A stretch of 64,000 nt of DNA from Aristolochia californica (taxonomy: Eukaryota > Streptophyta > Magnoliopsida > Piperales > Aristolochiaceae): contig JARWKL010000011.1 of the NCBI GenBank assembly GCA_029961685.1, positions 5,954,501 to 6,018,500 of the forward strand. Reading direction: 5' to 3'. Every line of letters starts with the position of its first letter. The first letter of the stretch is position 1. A program made the translations under genes and the position numbers. This document shows, piece by piece, positions 53,972 through 64,000 of the stretch. The notes under the pieces were generated by a model. That model was given only the letters and a program-made list of their open reading frames with translations, did not search any database and was not told the DNA's origin.

Positions 53972-56510
53972 GATAATACCCTTTTGTGACAAAAGGTTTG
54001 GAACTAGGAGGAAAAATACTCATTTGCATCATCGGACATGAATATCTGGACCCTTTTTTTGAAACTTAATTTCTACCATAGCACAAAATGAATCAAAGAT
54101 GGTAAATACTTTTGTTCTATGTTTCATCAAATATAACTAAGTCTTGTATGATCATCCACAAAAACAATAAAATACTTTTCTTGAGAAATATTTGGGATAT
54201 TAATAGGTCCCCAAATGTCCAGATAAACTAAAGCAAAAGGATTAGACAAAATATTATTTTGTTTGGGTTGGAAAGTAGACCTATGATGTTTCCCAAGCTC
54301 ACAAAATTAACTCAACAATTAAGAAATAGAACTAAGTGATGGAACTAATGATTTCAAATTTGATAGAGAGGGATGACCCAACCGGTTGTGCCATTGTTGT
54401 GTATCTATGTTGGTAGTTGCTACAGTTGCCAATGTTGTGGGATCCATAAAGTAAAAACCTCCTCTTTCATAGTTGTCACTGGTCACCTACTTCATCCTAA
54501 TGTCTTGGAAAATACATTGTGAAAGAAAAATGTTACAAAATAGTTTAGTTTCTTTATTAACTGATTAATAGACATGAGACTTAGAGGAAAATTTAGAATA
54601 AGAAGTTCCGGCAAAATTCAGAATTCAGCCATGCACCATAAATGAAACCACTCGATATTGCATATGAAGGGAGTTTTGATTCAAAAATGATTTGGAATTG
54701 ATTCTAATATGACTTGGAATGTTTTGAGATAGAAAAACAAAGATTTAAAATACACGTTCTTTTTCTCTTCCTATCTCCTTTTCTTCTCACCCACGTTTGT
54801 CTCATTTTTTCTCTAAACTTTCTTATCTTTTTCCTTCTTCTAATCCACCGGTAAAGAAATGTAATTTTAAGACAATAAGGGCATGGACCATAGAATCTAA
54901 CAACAAGTAATCCTTGGAATCTGGGTTAAGCCTTGGCAAGACAATACCATCCTCATCTCAAGGTTGTTTCAAAGAGTCTAATGTGGTTGAGGAGAAAAGG
55001 TCATTGATAGCTATAAGTCCTTGTGATAGCTAAGTGATGTTGAAATTCCATTTTTAAGTCTAGGCCTAGTGAGTAGATACAAATCCCTGTTTGGGTCTAG
55101 GCTTGTTTAGCCTAGTTAGTTTTTGAAACCCTAGAGGTTGTGTGCTTAATTTGTGGTTATAAATCTATATGAGGGTGAGTTTATGTAAGTTGGTTGTTAT
55201 TATCAAACTTAGTGGAGTAAGTACTTGTGCAGGCAACATTGTAATTAACCTTGGACACAATTTGTTGTAACTGCACTTGACAACTCAAACATAATAGTTG
55301 AGGTTCTACACACCTTGAGAGTGTATTAACAAATTATCCAACATAGGACTGTGTCATTGATTTTGTTTGTTTGTGTTCTTTATGGGGTTGATTGATTATG
55401 CTTGAACATTTAATTGTGAAATTGATTTCTCTCTTTGAAATGTATTTATGATTGAAAACACACATAAGATTAAGACTAAAAAAAAAAAAAAAACTAAAAA
55501 TAACACAAATTTTACCAAACCTATTCACCCCTTCTACATTTGTTCCTCATCAAACCTAACAGGACTATTTGTTTGAGGTCGGAGGTCAAAGTCAAATTAG
55601 GGAGAACAAACGACTTTATTAGGAGGAGGGAAGGGGGGATGTTCGAAGTCCAGATTTTCCAAATTTAAGTGAGGGAAGAGATCAGTCAATAGTAGTAGTT
55701 TAGATCATGAATAGGAACAAGTTGGATTCCCATGGTCCTCTAATTTGGTTTTATCTGATTAAAAAAGAAAAAGAAACTGTGTCAAACACAAGGAATAGAA
55801 TTTCCAAACTGATGGTGACAAATTCATGTACTCACTACCCTTTCCCATTTCTTGCCTGCATTAAGGATTCAGAAATTCTGCTTCTGTGTCTGGGAATAGA
55901 ACTTCTAGCCCGAATCAACTACTAGTAGTCTCTTTGTTTTAAATTCCATTTTCTCTCAATTATTATCGTATGTCGACTTTATCACCCAGAAATAGGAAAA
56001 ACTGGAAGCGTTCGAGAGCTAACCAGGAGCTTGAAAAACTAGCAGTGCGTCACTTTCTCTTGAAATGACGAAATGATTCCATCCGTTTACCTGATGAAAC
56101 AACTCGATAATCAGTGTCTTGTAGGTCACATCTCTGCACTAATACTCTGCTATACGTGGTCTTCAACAATCAATCACTTTTGCATTTGACAACAATGGAA
56201 CCGCATTAAATGTTTTAAAGAATCTGTACTCTGCACTCTCACTGGCATCACCGATCAAATCAAATCATCAATGAGAGAAAATAACAGCCAACTACCAAAC
56301 TTGATGGGATGTTTCTTTCTATACTTTTTACTTAATTCATGTCGTATGAAGGAGGGAGAAAGAAAGAGCCCTGAATTATTGATGCCGGTGCCCACCATGT
56401 CGGATGCCATTGTCACTGCTCGCAGAGAGGGAGGAGTGATACGAAATGATGCATATTTTGAGAATCATTCATTTCCGAAGGAGATTGTTAAGTTAGATCA
56501 TCTGAGAATA
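53972..56510. other. Unit B copy of Copia remains and adjoining non-coding DNA
   Basis: 53972-54700 repeats the integrase/protease remains seen at 37720-38460 (minus strand). 54700-56165 matches 38460-40208 without the TRIM or the giant-LTR element. 56166-56510 matches 43185-43495. Nothing coding is intact. Confidence 0.75.
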
Positions 56511-57069
56511 TGTTAAGGTTATATTTGTTGTGTGGGTTCCCAATATAAATTGAAGAGAACGTGAGTGAGAAGACGGGGAAAAGAAGAAGCAAAGAGGAAA
56601 GGGGCGGTTAAAGCAGAATAGTCCATATAGTTTCCGCCAAATGCTTTGATTTGTGTTATCTGTGGTCCGATCGAGCTGAAACTTTGCAAAGACGTTTAAA
56701 ACTGAGGGCTCTACAATCTGAACGGTGGAGATCAGATTTGGAGTAATATTTCTGGTATTTTTAGCTGTGAACAGTAACACGTCATCTTAGATAAAATCTC
56801 TTATTTCACATCGTTTTGGTTGCCAAGAAAGTGTTTTTCTTAAGATTATTATTGATTGTATGCCTCTGGTGTTATCTAGAGAGAATATTTGTGTACACAT
56901 CGGTGTTAATAGTGAAAGTTTTAACTGGACTAGGTCCCGTGGTTTTCCCTTTGTTTTGAAGGGTTTTCCACGTAAAAAATCTTGGTTCTTTGTATGTGTG
57001 TGGCTTTTCTCTATTAAATTACTTCTCGATGGATTCACACAAAGTGGGAGAGTATCATTTCTCCCAACA
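56511..57069 (+). mobile_element. Probable solo LTR, 559 bp
   Basis: TGTTAAGG...CTCCCAACA, absent from the matching place in unit A (about 43500). It contains a Copia-type LTR signature in its 3' part (GGTCCCGTGGTTTTCCCTTT, then GGGTTTTCCACGTAAAAAATC) and has no interior or second LTR. The flanks GAATA and ATATT are not a clean duplication, so the exact ends are less certain. Confidence 0.6.
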
Positions 57070-57332
57070 ATATTTAATTCTATCCCAAGATGATTGTTCT
57101 TATGAATCGTAGATTATCCTGGTAGTGGGTGTTTGCTTGTTCTTAGATTGTTTTTTCGGATCTGGAGTCTATTCGAAGGGAGTTAGAACTGAAAGAAATG
57201 AACCACTTCCTCTTCTAATTGTCCTTATTACACCTTTTTCAGTGAAAGAATCGACATGAGAGTCACATTTTTTCAATGGATTCCACCAATCAATCTGCCA
57301 AGAACTGGTGGCCAAGAGTGCCTTATCACAAA

Positions 57333-58738
57333 GGGGGGGTTAGTGCCCCAAAGTGGATTCTTGAAGATCAAGTCATGTCCAACATGAAGATCATGTCATG
57401 TCATATACATGAAGATCAGGTAAGAATTTGTGTTAGTGTTGACGACTTCATGTGCACTGGAAAACAGTTTCCAGTGTTAGTGCCCCAACATGAGAAAAAC
57501 ATAAAAAATAAGAGAATTTCTAAACCTTTACAGTGCACTTAATTACAACATAATCGTTAAACCCAAAATTAGGTAAAACAACCATTATTACTACACGAAT
57601 AAGTTATTGAATGTATAATTAAATATACTAATATATTTATTAATTGAATTAGATATTTTATTGTACATTAATATGGTAATTACATGAGCCAATGAAATAC
57701 GTATATGATTAATTACAAATAATAAATAAATAACATTATAAATAAAAAACGAAAATAATACATTAAGTTATTAATTTATTAATAACATATGATATATTTT
57801 AACCTAAAAATGAATAATTTAAGAGAAAAAATTGATCTAATCATAACTTTAACACACTATATATTTGTACATAATATATTTTATGTATTATTAATTAATA
57901 ATATATTATCACAAAATTTAAAACCATTGGTTTAATTAACTATAACAATCGGATAATTATGCCAAAATAATTTATCAAATATTTATTTTAATAATATTTT
58001 AATTATAACTATTAAATCACTATTTTAATATAGTAATTGTAAAATAAAAATAATTATTTTATAAATAAAAATTATAAATTAATAATTTTTATGAAGATAG
58101 TTTAATTTTTCCTAACTTAGGAAAAATTAAACATCTTCGTCTTCCTCAACAGCGAGCCAGCGGGGCGATGGCGACGGGGACGGGCTAGGCAAAGGCAACG
58201 GCCGGCGACGGCGGCGGGCAATGCTGACAGAGGCGGCGCTCCGACGGTACGCCGAGAGGGAGAAGAGAGGGAGGCCGAGAAGCTCTGCAAATGCTCGACC
58301 TCCCGTGCTTTGCGGGAATGAGAGAGGGCTGCGGAAATGAGAGAGGGAGCAGAGAATAAGAGAGGGCTGCAAGAACGGAGACGAGAGAGGGTTACGGGAA
58401 CAGAGACGAGAGAGGGCCGGGAACGGAGACGAGAGAGGGCTGCGGGAAAGGAGACGAGAGAGGGAGCAGAGAAAGAGAGAGGGTTGCGGGAATGCAATGG
58501 CAGAGAGGGTGTGCGGCAGAGAGAGCCCCGAGAGACAGCCCCGCGCGAGAGAGTCATGTAGATGATTCTCAAAATCGGGCGGAAAGCACTTTCCGCCCGT
58601 TACTCTTGAGACATGAACTCTTGATTCATGTATATTCATGTACATGACATGAATTTGGGCGCTCCCTAACGACATCAGGACATGACCTGCGTAATGCGCA
58701 TGAAGATCATGTCCCGAGTCATGTGCACTAACCCCCCC
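57333..58738. mobile_element. Inverted-repeat DNA transposon, 1.4 kb, with AT-rich and GC-rich halves
   Basis: Ends GGGGGGGTTAGTGC and GCACTAACCCCCCC (perfect 14-bp inverted repeat), with subterminal copies of ATGAAGATCATGTC near both ends. Unit A has the empty site (TTATCACAAAGGAATATTTC, about 43785-43805); flanking AAA on both sides is the only visible duplication. 57545-58100 is about 80% A/T with no frame; 58125-58560 is sharply GC-rich and purine-biased on the plus strand (GAGAGGG repeats). No transposase seen, so non-autonomous. The superfamily is unclear (3-bp duplication and G-rich ends recall PIF/Harbinger, but this is inference). A second copy starts at 62953. Confidence 0.8.
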
Positions 58739-59961
58739 AAAAGGAGTATTTCTATTCAACTCCATTTCTCTAACAATTCACTTTTTGTTGTTTTCGGATG
58801 AAAACCTTCTGCATATCTTCTGGAAAACAAGGGTTCTGTTCTTTCTGTTTCTTTATTTCTGAACCCCAACTAGTTAGATCTACTTGGCAAGATGGTAAAT
58901 ACTCTTTCTCTAACGAGTACTATCTTGCTTTTGAAAAAGTGGACGCGGTTATTAATTAATCCATTTCTCCTGTGCAGCACATCCCCTTCAAACATTCCCA
59001 CCCATCGTTTCAGAAAAAAAAAAAAATAATGAAGAAGAGTTAATGGGTAGTTTTTACACTTCAAGAAGTTAAAAAGTTTTCATACTCCTGGTGAATTACA
59101 GTTCCCATTATTCTGATTTCCCAAGCAAGATAGTGGCTTGATCATCGCTATATAAGAACATTTCGTAGAGGAAAACCCACCACTCCATTCTGTTACTCCC
59201 ATCTCTCCTGGCAAGATGGTATTGTCTTTCCTCCACCTCTACTCGTTTCTTCTGGGAACTGTATCTCCTCTTGTAGATAACACTGCTCTGCTTCTCCCAT
59301 TTTAGAAGGTAGTTTCAATTATTGAGTAGAAAAAACTCTTTTTTGCCTCCTGAGGCCTTTTCTGCTGTAACTTTTATGTCTTCTGCTCAGGGGAACAAAA
59401 ACCTTTATCAGTCAATAGTAAATAAAAAAAACTTTATCTGCTCTGCTGTGACTTTTATGTCTTCTGAGGGCTTTTCTGCTGTGACTTTATCAGTCAATAG
59501 TAGTGGTTTAGATCACGAGTAGGAAGAAGTTGGATTCCATTGATCCTCTACTTTGGTTTTATCTGATTAAAAAAGAGAAAGAAATTGTGTCAAACACAAG
59601 GAAGAAAAAAAATCAAAAGAGAATAAAATATCTTTACCTGCTACCACCCAACCTAATCTCCTAAATCAAACACAGAATAAAACGTAAAATAATCAAAGTT
59701 ACTAACAAATATGTTATAAATTGTGACTTCGAAGGCTTCCGTTTTGATTCCTTCATCTACTTGTGGAAAAGGAAATTTTTAATTAGTGGGAGCCCTCGAA
59801 ATTGACTCCTGCGTGGCAGTTCCTGAAGAAGCCGCCATTTGATGACTTGTAGCAGCCACGATTACGTATTCCAAACAAGTTTTCCAGTCAAAAATATGTC
59901 ACCGTTTTCTTCCGTGAATGAGAGAAACTGAACCTGTTACTTGGTAGTATAGATTATACAT
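58739..59961. other. Upstream region of the intact CYP80
   Basis: Parts match unit A (43805-44090 and 44170-44455). Between about 59140 and 59610 is sequence missing from unit A, including a TATA-like CTATATAAG (59149-59157) and a 29-codon frame from ATG 59216, which may be a decayed upstream remnant. No second gene is supported. Confidence 0.5.
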
Positions 59962-59968
59962 TATAAAT
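59962..59968 (+). promoter_or_regulatory. TATA box of the CYP80 gene
   Basis: TATAAAT, 42 bp before the ATG at 60011, a short but workable distance for a plant gene with a brief 5' UTR. The pseudogene in unit A has lost this segment. Confidence 0.5.
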
Positions 59969-60010
59969 GGAGCTACTCCGCATTCTTTCCTTTCTACTTT
60001 CTCATTCTCC

Positions 60011-61538
60011 ATGGAACTTCTCCTATGGCTTCTCTTCCTTGTTCCCATCTTCCTCTTACTCAAACAATTCCAACGTAAAAATCTCCCGCCGGGACCATTT
60101 CCATGGCCCATCGTCGGCAACATCTTCTCCATGCCATCCAAATCCCCCCATGTCGATCTCATGAAGCTGTCGCGGATTCACGGTCCACTCATGCTAGTGA
60201 AGTTTGGTGCGCAGCCTGTGGTTATCGCATCGAACCAGGAATCCGCCATGGAAATCCTGAAAACCCATGATAAAACCATGTCCGGCAGGTATATTCCCCA
60301 TAGTCTTCGAATGAACGACCACACTGAGCACTCCGTGGTTTGGACGGATTGTACCGATAACTGGAAGATGCTGAGGAGAATAGCCAGAACAGAACTGTTT
60401 ACCACCAAGATGTTAGACGCTCATATCCATGTCAGGGAGCGAAAGGTGGCGGAGATGTTGCAGTACGTGGAAGGGAAGAAAGGGGAGGCCGTGAAGATCA
60501 CCGAGTTTGTGTTCGGAACCTTGCTTAACATCTTGGGCCATGTCGTCTTCTCCCAAGATGTGTTCAGGTACGGTGAGAAGGGCGACGAGGTGGGGATGCA
60601 GAGGCTTATAAGGGAGATGCTTTACATAGCTGCCAGTCCAAACTTGGCGGATTTCTATCCTATTATCGGTGGGCTTGATTTGAACGGATTGAACCGGGCT
60701 TGCCTTCAGAGATTGAAAGATGTTGTTGCTCTGTGGACACCGGTGGTGAAGGAACGGCGAGCAATGAACGATAACTCCAAACATGATTTCCTGCAGGTTT
60801 TGCTCGACAATGGCTTCAGAGACCCTCAGATAAATGCCATCTTTCTGGTTCGTATCTATCTGTTCATTTTTCTTCTTGCTCTCCTTCCATTTAGTTCTTG
60901 CCTTAATTTCTCCGTTCTGCTTCCGTTACCAGGAGACGTTTGGTCCCGGCTCGGAGACAAGCAGCACAACCATAGAATGGGCCATGGCGGAGCTCATCAA
61001 ACACCCCAAGCAACTGACGAAAGTTGTCGAAGAACTCGACAGAGAAGTGGGCAACGGCACCCTGACGGAGGCTCATCTCCCTCGCCTCCAATACTTGCAG
61101 GCATGCATCAAGGAGACGATGCGACTTCACCCAGCTGCTCCCTTCCTCATTCCCCACCGTGCTGTGGAAACAACTCAAGTAATGGGCTACACGGTCCCTA
61201 AAGACTGTCAAGTGCTAGTGAATGCTTACGCTATCGGAAGAGATCCGAACTCTTGGACGGATCCTGACAGTTTTTTGCCTGAGAGGTTTCTGGAATCGGA
61301 GTTGGATTACAATGGGAACCATTTCCAGTTCATACCGTTTGGTGCAGGAAGAAGAATGTGCATGGGGCTTCCCCTTGCCAGTCGTACCATTCCGTTGATT
61401 TTGGGGGCTCTTCTCCACTCTTTCGATTGGGATCTTCCGGACGGAATGGAACCAGAGAAGTTAGAGCTGAATGAAAAACTAAGCCTGACGCTGGTTAGGG
61501 ATCCCCCGCTCGTTGCCATTCCTAAAGTGAGAATGTAA
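60011..61538 (+). CDS. CYP80: CYP80-family cytochrome P450, intact, 2 exons
   Basis: Membrane-anchored (ER) P450 monooxygenase of about 480 residues; exons 60011-60847 and 60933-61538 with an 85-bp GT-AG intron, phase 0. N-terminal hydrophobic anchor (MELLLWLLFLVPIFLLL), then the proline hinge LPPGPFPWPIVGN. I-helix GPGSETSSTTIEW; ExxR in KETMRLHP; PERF in LPERFLES; heme loop FGAGRRMCMG with the Cys ligand. Motifs HSVVWTDCTDNWKMLRRI, FVFGTLLNILGHVVFS and LADFYPIIGGLDL resemble the benzylisoquinoline alkaloid P450s as remembered: CYP80G (corytuberine synthase, C-C coupling) and CYP80B (N-methylcoclaurine 3'-hydroxylase). The single intron right after the INAIFL codons also fits. Subfamily and substrate cannot be settled by eye; CYP80 members outside alkaloid pathways exist. 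No stops or frame breaks. A broken tandem copy lies about 9 kb upstream. Confidence 0.9.
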
Positions 61539-61674
61539 AATCATTCTAGTTGAGGCTTATGAGCATAAAGAAGGTACTTCAGGTTTGGATATCTGAATAA
61601 CTATGTAATCCATGAGAGTAGTTCAGATTTTTTTTGTTTTTCTATAGAAATTATGTAGTAAATGCACTTGCGAA

Positions 61675-62149
61675 TTAAAGATTTATATAGTTTTGTGAAC
61701 AATCTCGAGGCACTGAGTGTTCAAAAGGAGAATTTGATCATTATCTCATTTTTATTAACTCTTTTTTAGAATAATAATGGTTAAATTCTCTTTTTTTTTT
61801 TTCCTTTCCTCTAGGTGTTTCAGACAGACCCTTAAGAGATCTTAAAGGATAATGGTGATGATTGTTAGAAACACTCTTGTAATTTGGTTTATATAGTGTT
61901 TTAAGTTTTTACCCCGATACTTTCTTGTCAAAGTGTATTTACATCCTATTACACAAAAAAAAAAAAAAAAATCATTTTATATAAGTCACTAATAGGTGGA
62001 GAATGAGGTTTTGTCCCTTCTTTTTGTCTCTGGTCTCTCTCTTCTCTCTTCTTTCTCTCTTATACTTAACTCAAGCCTCAAGTTCTTAGGCTCTTCTCTC
62101 TTAACTTTTAGAGACTTTGGGGAATATACTTGTCCAAATAATCTGAATT
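61675..62149. other. 3' flank of CYP80 with a MITE remnant
   Basis: 61728-61831 (GAGAATTTGATCATTAT ... GTTTCAGACAGACCC) resembles the MITE at 5429-5614 but has lost the left inverted repeat. The rest is AT- and CT-rich without recognisable features. Confidence 0.5.
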
Positions 62150-62952
62150 AACATGGAATGATCGATTATCCCACCAGATTGGTCAATTAGATAGAACCTT
62201 GCCAATAAGGAACTTTGATCGATCAAATGAAAATTCATATACTTGTATTGCATAGCCAGAGGGAATCGCGATTGATCGTTCAGCCACCGGCAATGATCGA
62301 TCAACTTAACTTTTTTGGAGCAATGATAACATATTGATCAATCAATAAGTTGTCGTTATGATCGATTGATCGATCAATCACTTACTAGTGATCAATTAAT
62401 CAACGATCTGATTTTTGCCAATAGGCAAATAACGGCTAGTTTGTGTTAGGGAAACCATAAATACCCTACCAAACTATGAGTAAAAAGAGACATGAACATT
62501 TATTAGCATATATTCAAGCCCCCAAACTTTATCTTGCAAATTCCCTTTCAAAAATGCTTTTGAGAGAAAGATAGCGATCTCACTGTGAAATTTTTTTATT
62601 TCTTTCAATCATCATTGCATGCATGATAGTACAAACCCCCTGATCATTCTACAACGTGCCACAAAGGAGGAGAAAACTTGAAATCTCTCAAAGAGAAACA
62701 TCTCTCTAAGTTAGGGTATACAATTTCCCCTTTCTTTTATGGTATTGAGAGGAGTTCATCTAGAACATGATAATCTAGATAGAAATGCTTAGATAGAGCT
62801 AGAATCTAACAATAATCTCTTGGGGAGATTGGGTTATATGAAAATTGTGTACTATACTTGGCTGAATAAATTCAGAATCTCTTTGCATTTTTTCAACTAT
62901 TTGAGCGTAATAGTGAAAATTTTCCTAAGCATTTGAGCGGTGACTACTACTA
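62150..62952 (+). repeat. Sirevirus-like LTR fragment
   Basis: Aligns by eye with about 8890-9825 of the solo LTR at 8445-9980, sharing the GATCGATC-rich part, CAAATAACGGCTAGTTTG and TCTTGGGGAGATT, and stopping at GTGACTACTACTAGGG (9816-9831 in the other copy), where an inverted-repeat transposon begins. Its start and end are incomplete. Confidence 0.75.
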
Positions 62953-64000
62953 GGGACGGGTTAGTCCCCCAAATGGATACATGAAGATCAAGTTCATGTC
63001 CAACATGAAGATCATGTCAGTCATGTACATGTAGATCATCTTCGCACTTGGTGTTAGTTTTGACGACTTTATGTGCACTGAAAAACAGTTTCCAGTGTTA
63101 GTGCCCCAACATGAGAAAAACATAAAAAACAAGAGAATCTCTAAATCTTTACAGTACACTTAATTACAACATAATCCTTAAACCCCAAATTAGGTAAAAC
63201 AACCATTATTACTACACGAATAAGTTATTTAACGTATAATTAAATATATTAATATATTTAATAATTAAATTAGATATTTTATTGTGTATTAATATGGTAA
63301 TTACACGAGCCAATGAAATGCGCATATAATTAATTACAAATAATAAATAAATAACGTTATAAATAACAAAAACGAAAGTAATACGTTGAGTTATTAATTT
63401 ATTAATAACATATGATATACTTTAACCTAAAAATGAATAATTTAAGAGAAAAAATTGATCTAATCATAAATTTAACACACTATATATTTGTACATAATAT
63501 ATTTTATGTATTATTAATTAATAATATATTATCTCAAAATTTAAAACCATTGGTTTAATTAACTATAGCAATCGGATAATTATGCCAAAATAATTTATCA
63601 AATATTTATTTTAACAATATTTTAATTATGACTATTAAATCACTATTTTAATATAGTAATTATAAAATAAATATATTAAATAAATAAAAATAATTATTTT
63701 ATAAATTAATTTTATAAATTAATGATTTTAATGACGATAGTTTAATTTTTTCTAACTTAGGAAAAATTAAACCATCGTCGTCTTCCTCAACGGCGAGCCA
63801 ACGGGCAACGGCAACGACGGCGGGCAACGCCGATAGAGGCGGCGCTCTAACGGTACGCAGAGAGGGAGAAGAGAGGGAGGCCGAGAAGCTCTGCAACAGA
63901 TGCTCAACCTCTTGTGCTCTGCAACGAAGGTCGAGAGAGAGAGGAGAGGGAGGATGGCTGTTAAACCGAAGCCGATGGCTGAAATCAAAGCCGAATGTGA
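62953..64000. mobile_element. Second copy of the GGGGGGTTAGTGC inverted-repeat transposon (cut by window end)
   Basis: Starts GGGACGGGTTAGTCCCCCAA, then follows the 57333-58738 copy collinearly: ATGAAGATCATGTC repeats, the CAGTTTCCAGTGTTAGTGCC stretch, an AT-rich half (63170-63740) and the start of the GC-rich half (63770 onward). The right end lies beyond the window. It is inserted in the Sirevirus-like LTR fragment. Confidence 0.8.

Larger units (their letters stand above)
51976..61674 (+). repeat. Tandem segmental duplication, unit B (carries the intact CYP80)
   Basis: Unit B starts at a junction where the 3' flank of the P450 pseudogene (…GACATGC) changes, over a shared GAA (51976-51978), to the Copia integrase sequence seen at 37463. 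It ends in the ancestral P450 3' flank near 61674. Later insertions in B only: a four-LTR TRIM array (52241-53971), an LTR-like block (56511-57069) and an inverted-repeat DNA transposon (57333-58738). Without them the unit is roughly 6 kb. Confidence 0.9.

Noticed and set aside
58117..58765. Two overlapping frames of 151 and 212 codons in GC-rich DNA
   Set aside because: Low-complexity Ser/Leu/Arg/Pro from GAGAGGG-type repeats inside a DNA transposon; the second copy at 63770 onward does not keep the frame.
59216..59305. 29-codon frame behind a TATA-like CTATATAAG, upstream of CYP80
   Set aside because: Too short, no recognised motif, not kept in unit A.
37440..61700. Idea of an alkaloid biosynthetic gene cluster
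   Set aside because: Only the P450 and its dead copy are present; no methyltransferase, reductase or other pathway gene lies nearby.

Overview
This is nuclear DNA from a flowering plant. It has spliced genes for chloroplast-type proteins and a dense load of LTR retrotransposons, TRIMs (tiny retrotransposons) and inverted-repeat elements. The CYP80-family cytochrome P450 suggests, but does not prove, a lineage that makes benzylisoquinoline alkaloids (Ranunculales, Nelumbo or magnoliids). Functional calls rest on reading translated motifs by eye; no database was searched.

Four host genes can be supported. (1) The 3' part of a plastid sigma factor (SIG6-like), 650-4080 +. (2) A chloroplast thioredoxin-like gene with a WCRKC active site (WCRKC2 / thioredoxin-like 3-2), 5698-22533 -. 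Its first intron is about 14.8 kb and filled with nested retrotransposons. (3) A glyoxylate/hydroxypyruvate (hydroxyphenylpyruvate) reductase of the HPR3 type, 23293-29096 +, divergent from gene 2, with a decayed LINE and a TRIM in its single intron. (4) An intact CYP80-family P450, 60011-61538 +, plus a broken tandem copy at 44456-51849 that has lost its 5' end and carries a 6.3-kb Copia element.

Layout. 0-4 kb: sigma factor. 4-5.7 kb: gap with a GA repeat and a fold-back MITE. 5.7-22.5 kb: thioredoxin gene; its intron holds a Ty3/gypsy chromovirus relic split by a Sirevirus-like solo LTR, then an LTR split by a Copia element and by a non-autonomous element of its own LTR family. 22.5-23.3 kb: shared divergent promoter. 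23.3-29.1 kb: HPR3. 29-37.4 kb: AT-rich DNA with Copia fragments and TRIMs. 37.46-61.67 kb: a tandem segmental duplication (unit A 37463-51978, unit B 51976-61674), each unit holding a Copia fragment followed by the P450. Comparing the units reveals pre-insertion sites for a TRIM, a 3-kb element with giant LTRs, a four-LTR TRIM array and an inverted-repeat DNA transposon. 61.7-64 kb: Sirevirus-like LTR fragment and a second copy of the same DNA transposon, cut by the window edge.

The host genes do not form a pathway unit. HPR3 acts on hydroxyphenylpyruvate-type substrates and CYP80 enzymes act on tyrosine-derived alkaloids, but a metabolic link here is speculation. The strongest new material is structural: the tandem P450 duplication with its dated insertions, the TRIM multimer, the giant-LTR/mini-internal element, and the thioredoxin intron with an apparently altered splice junction.
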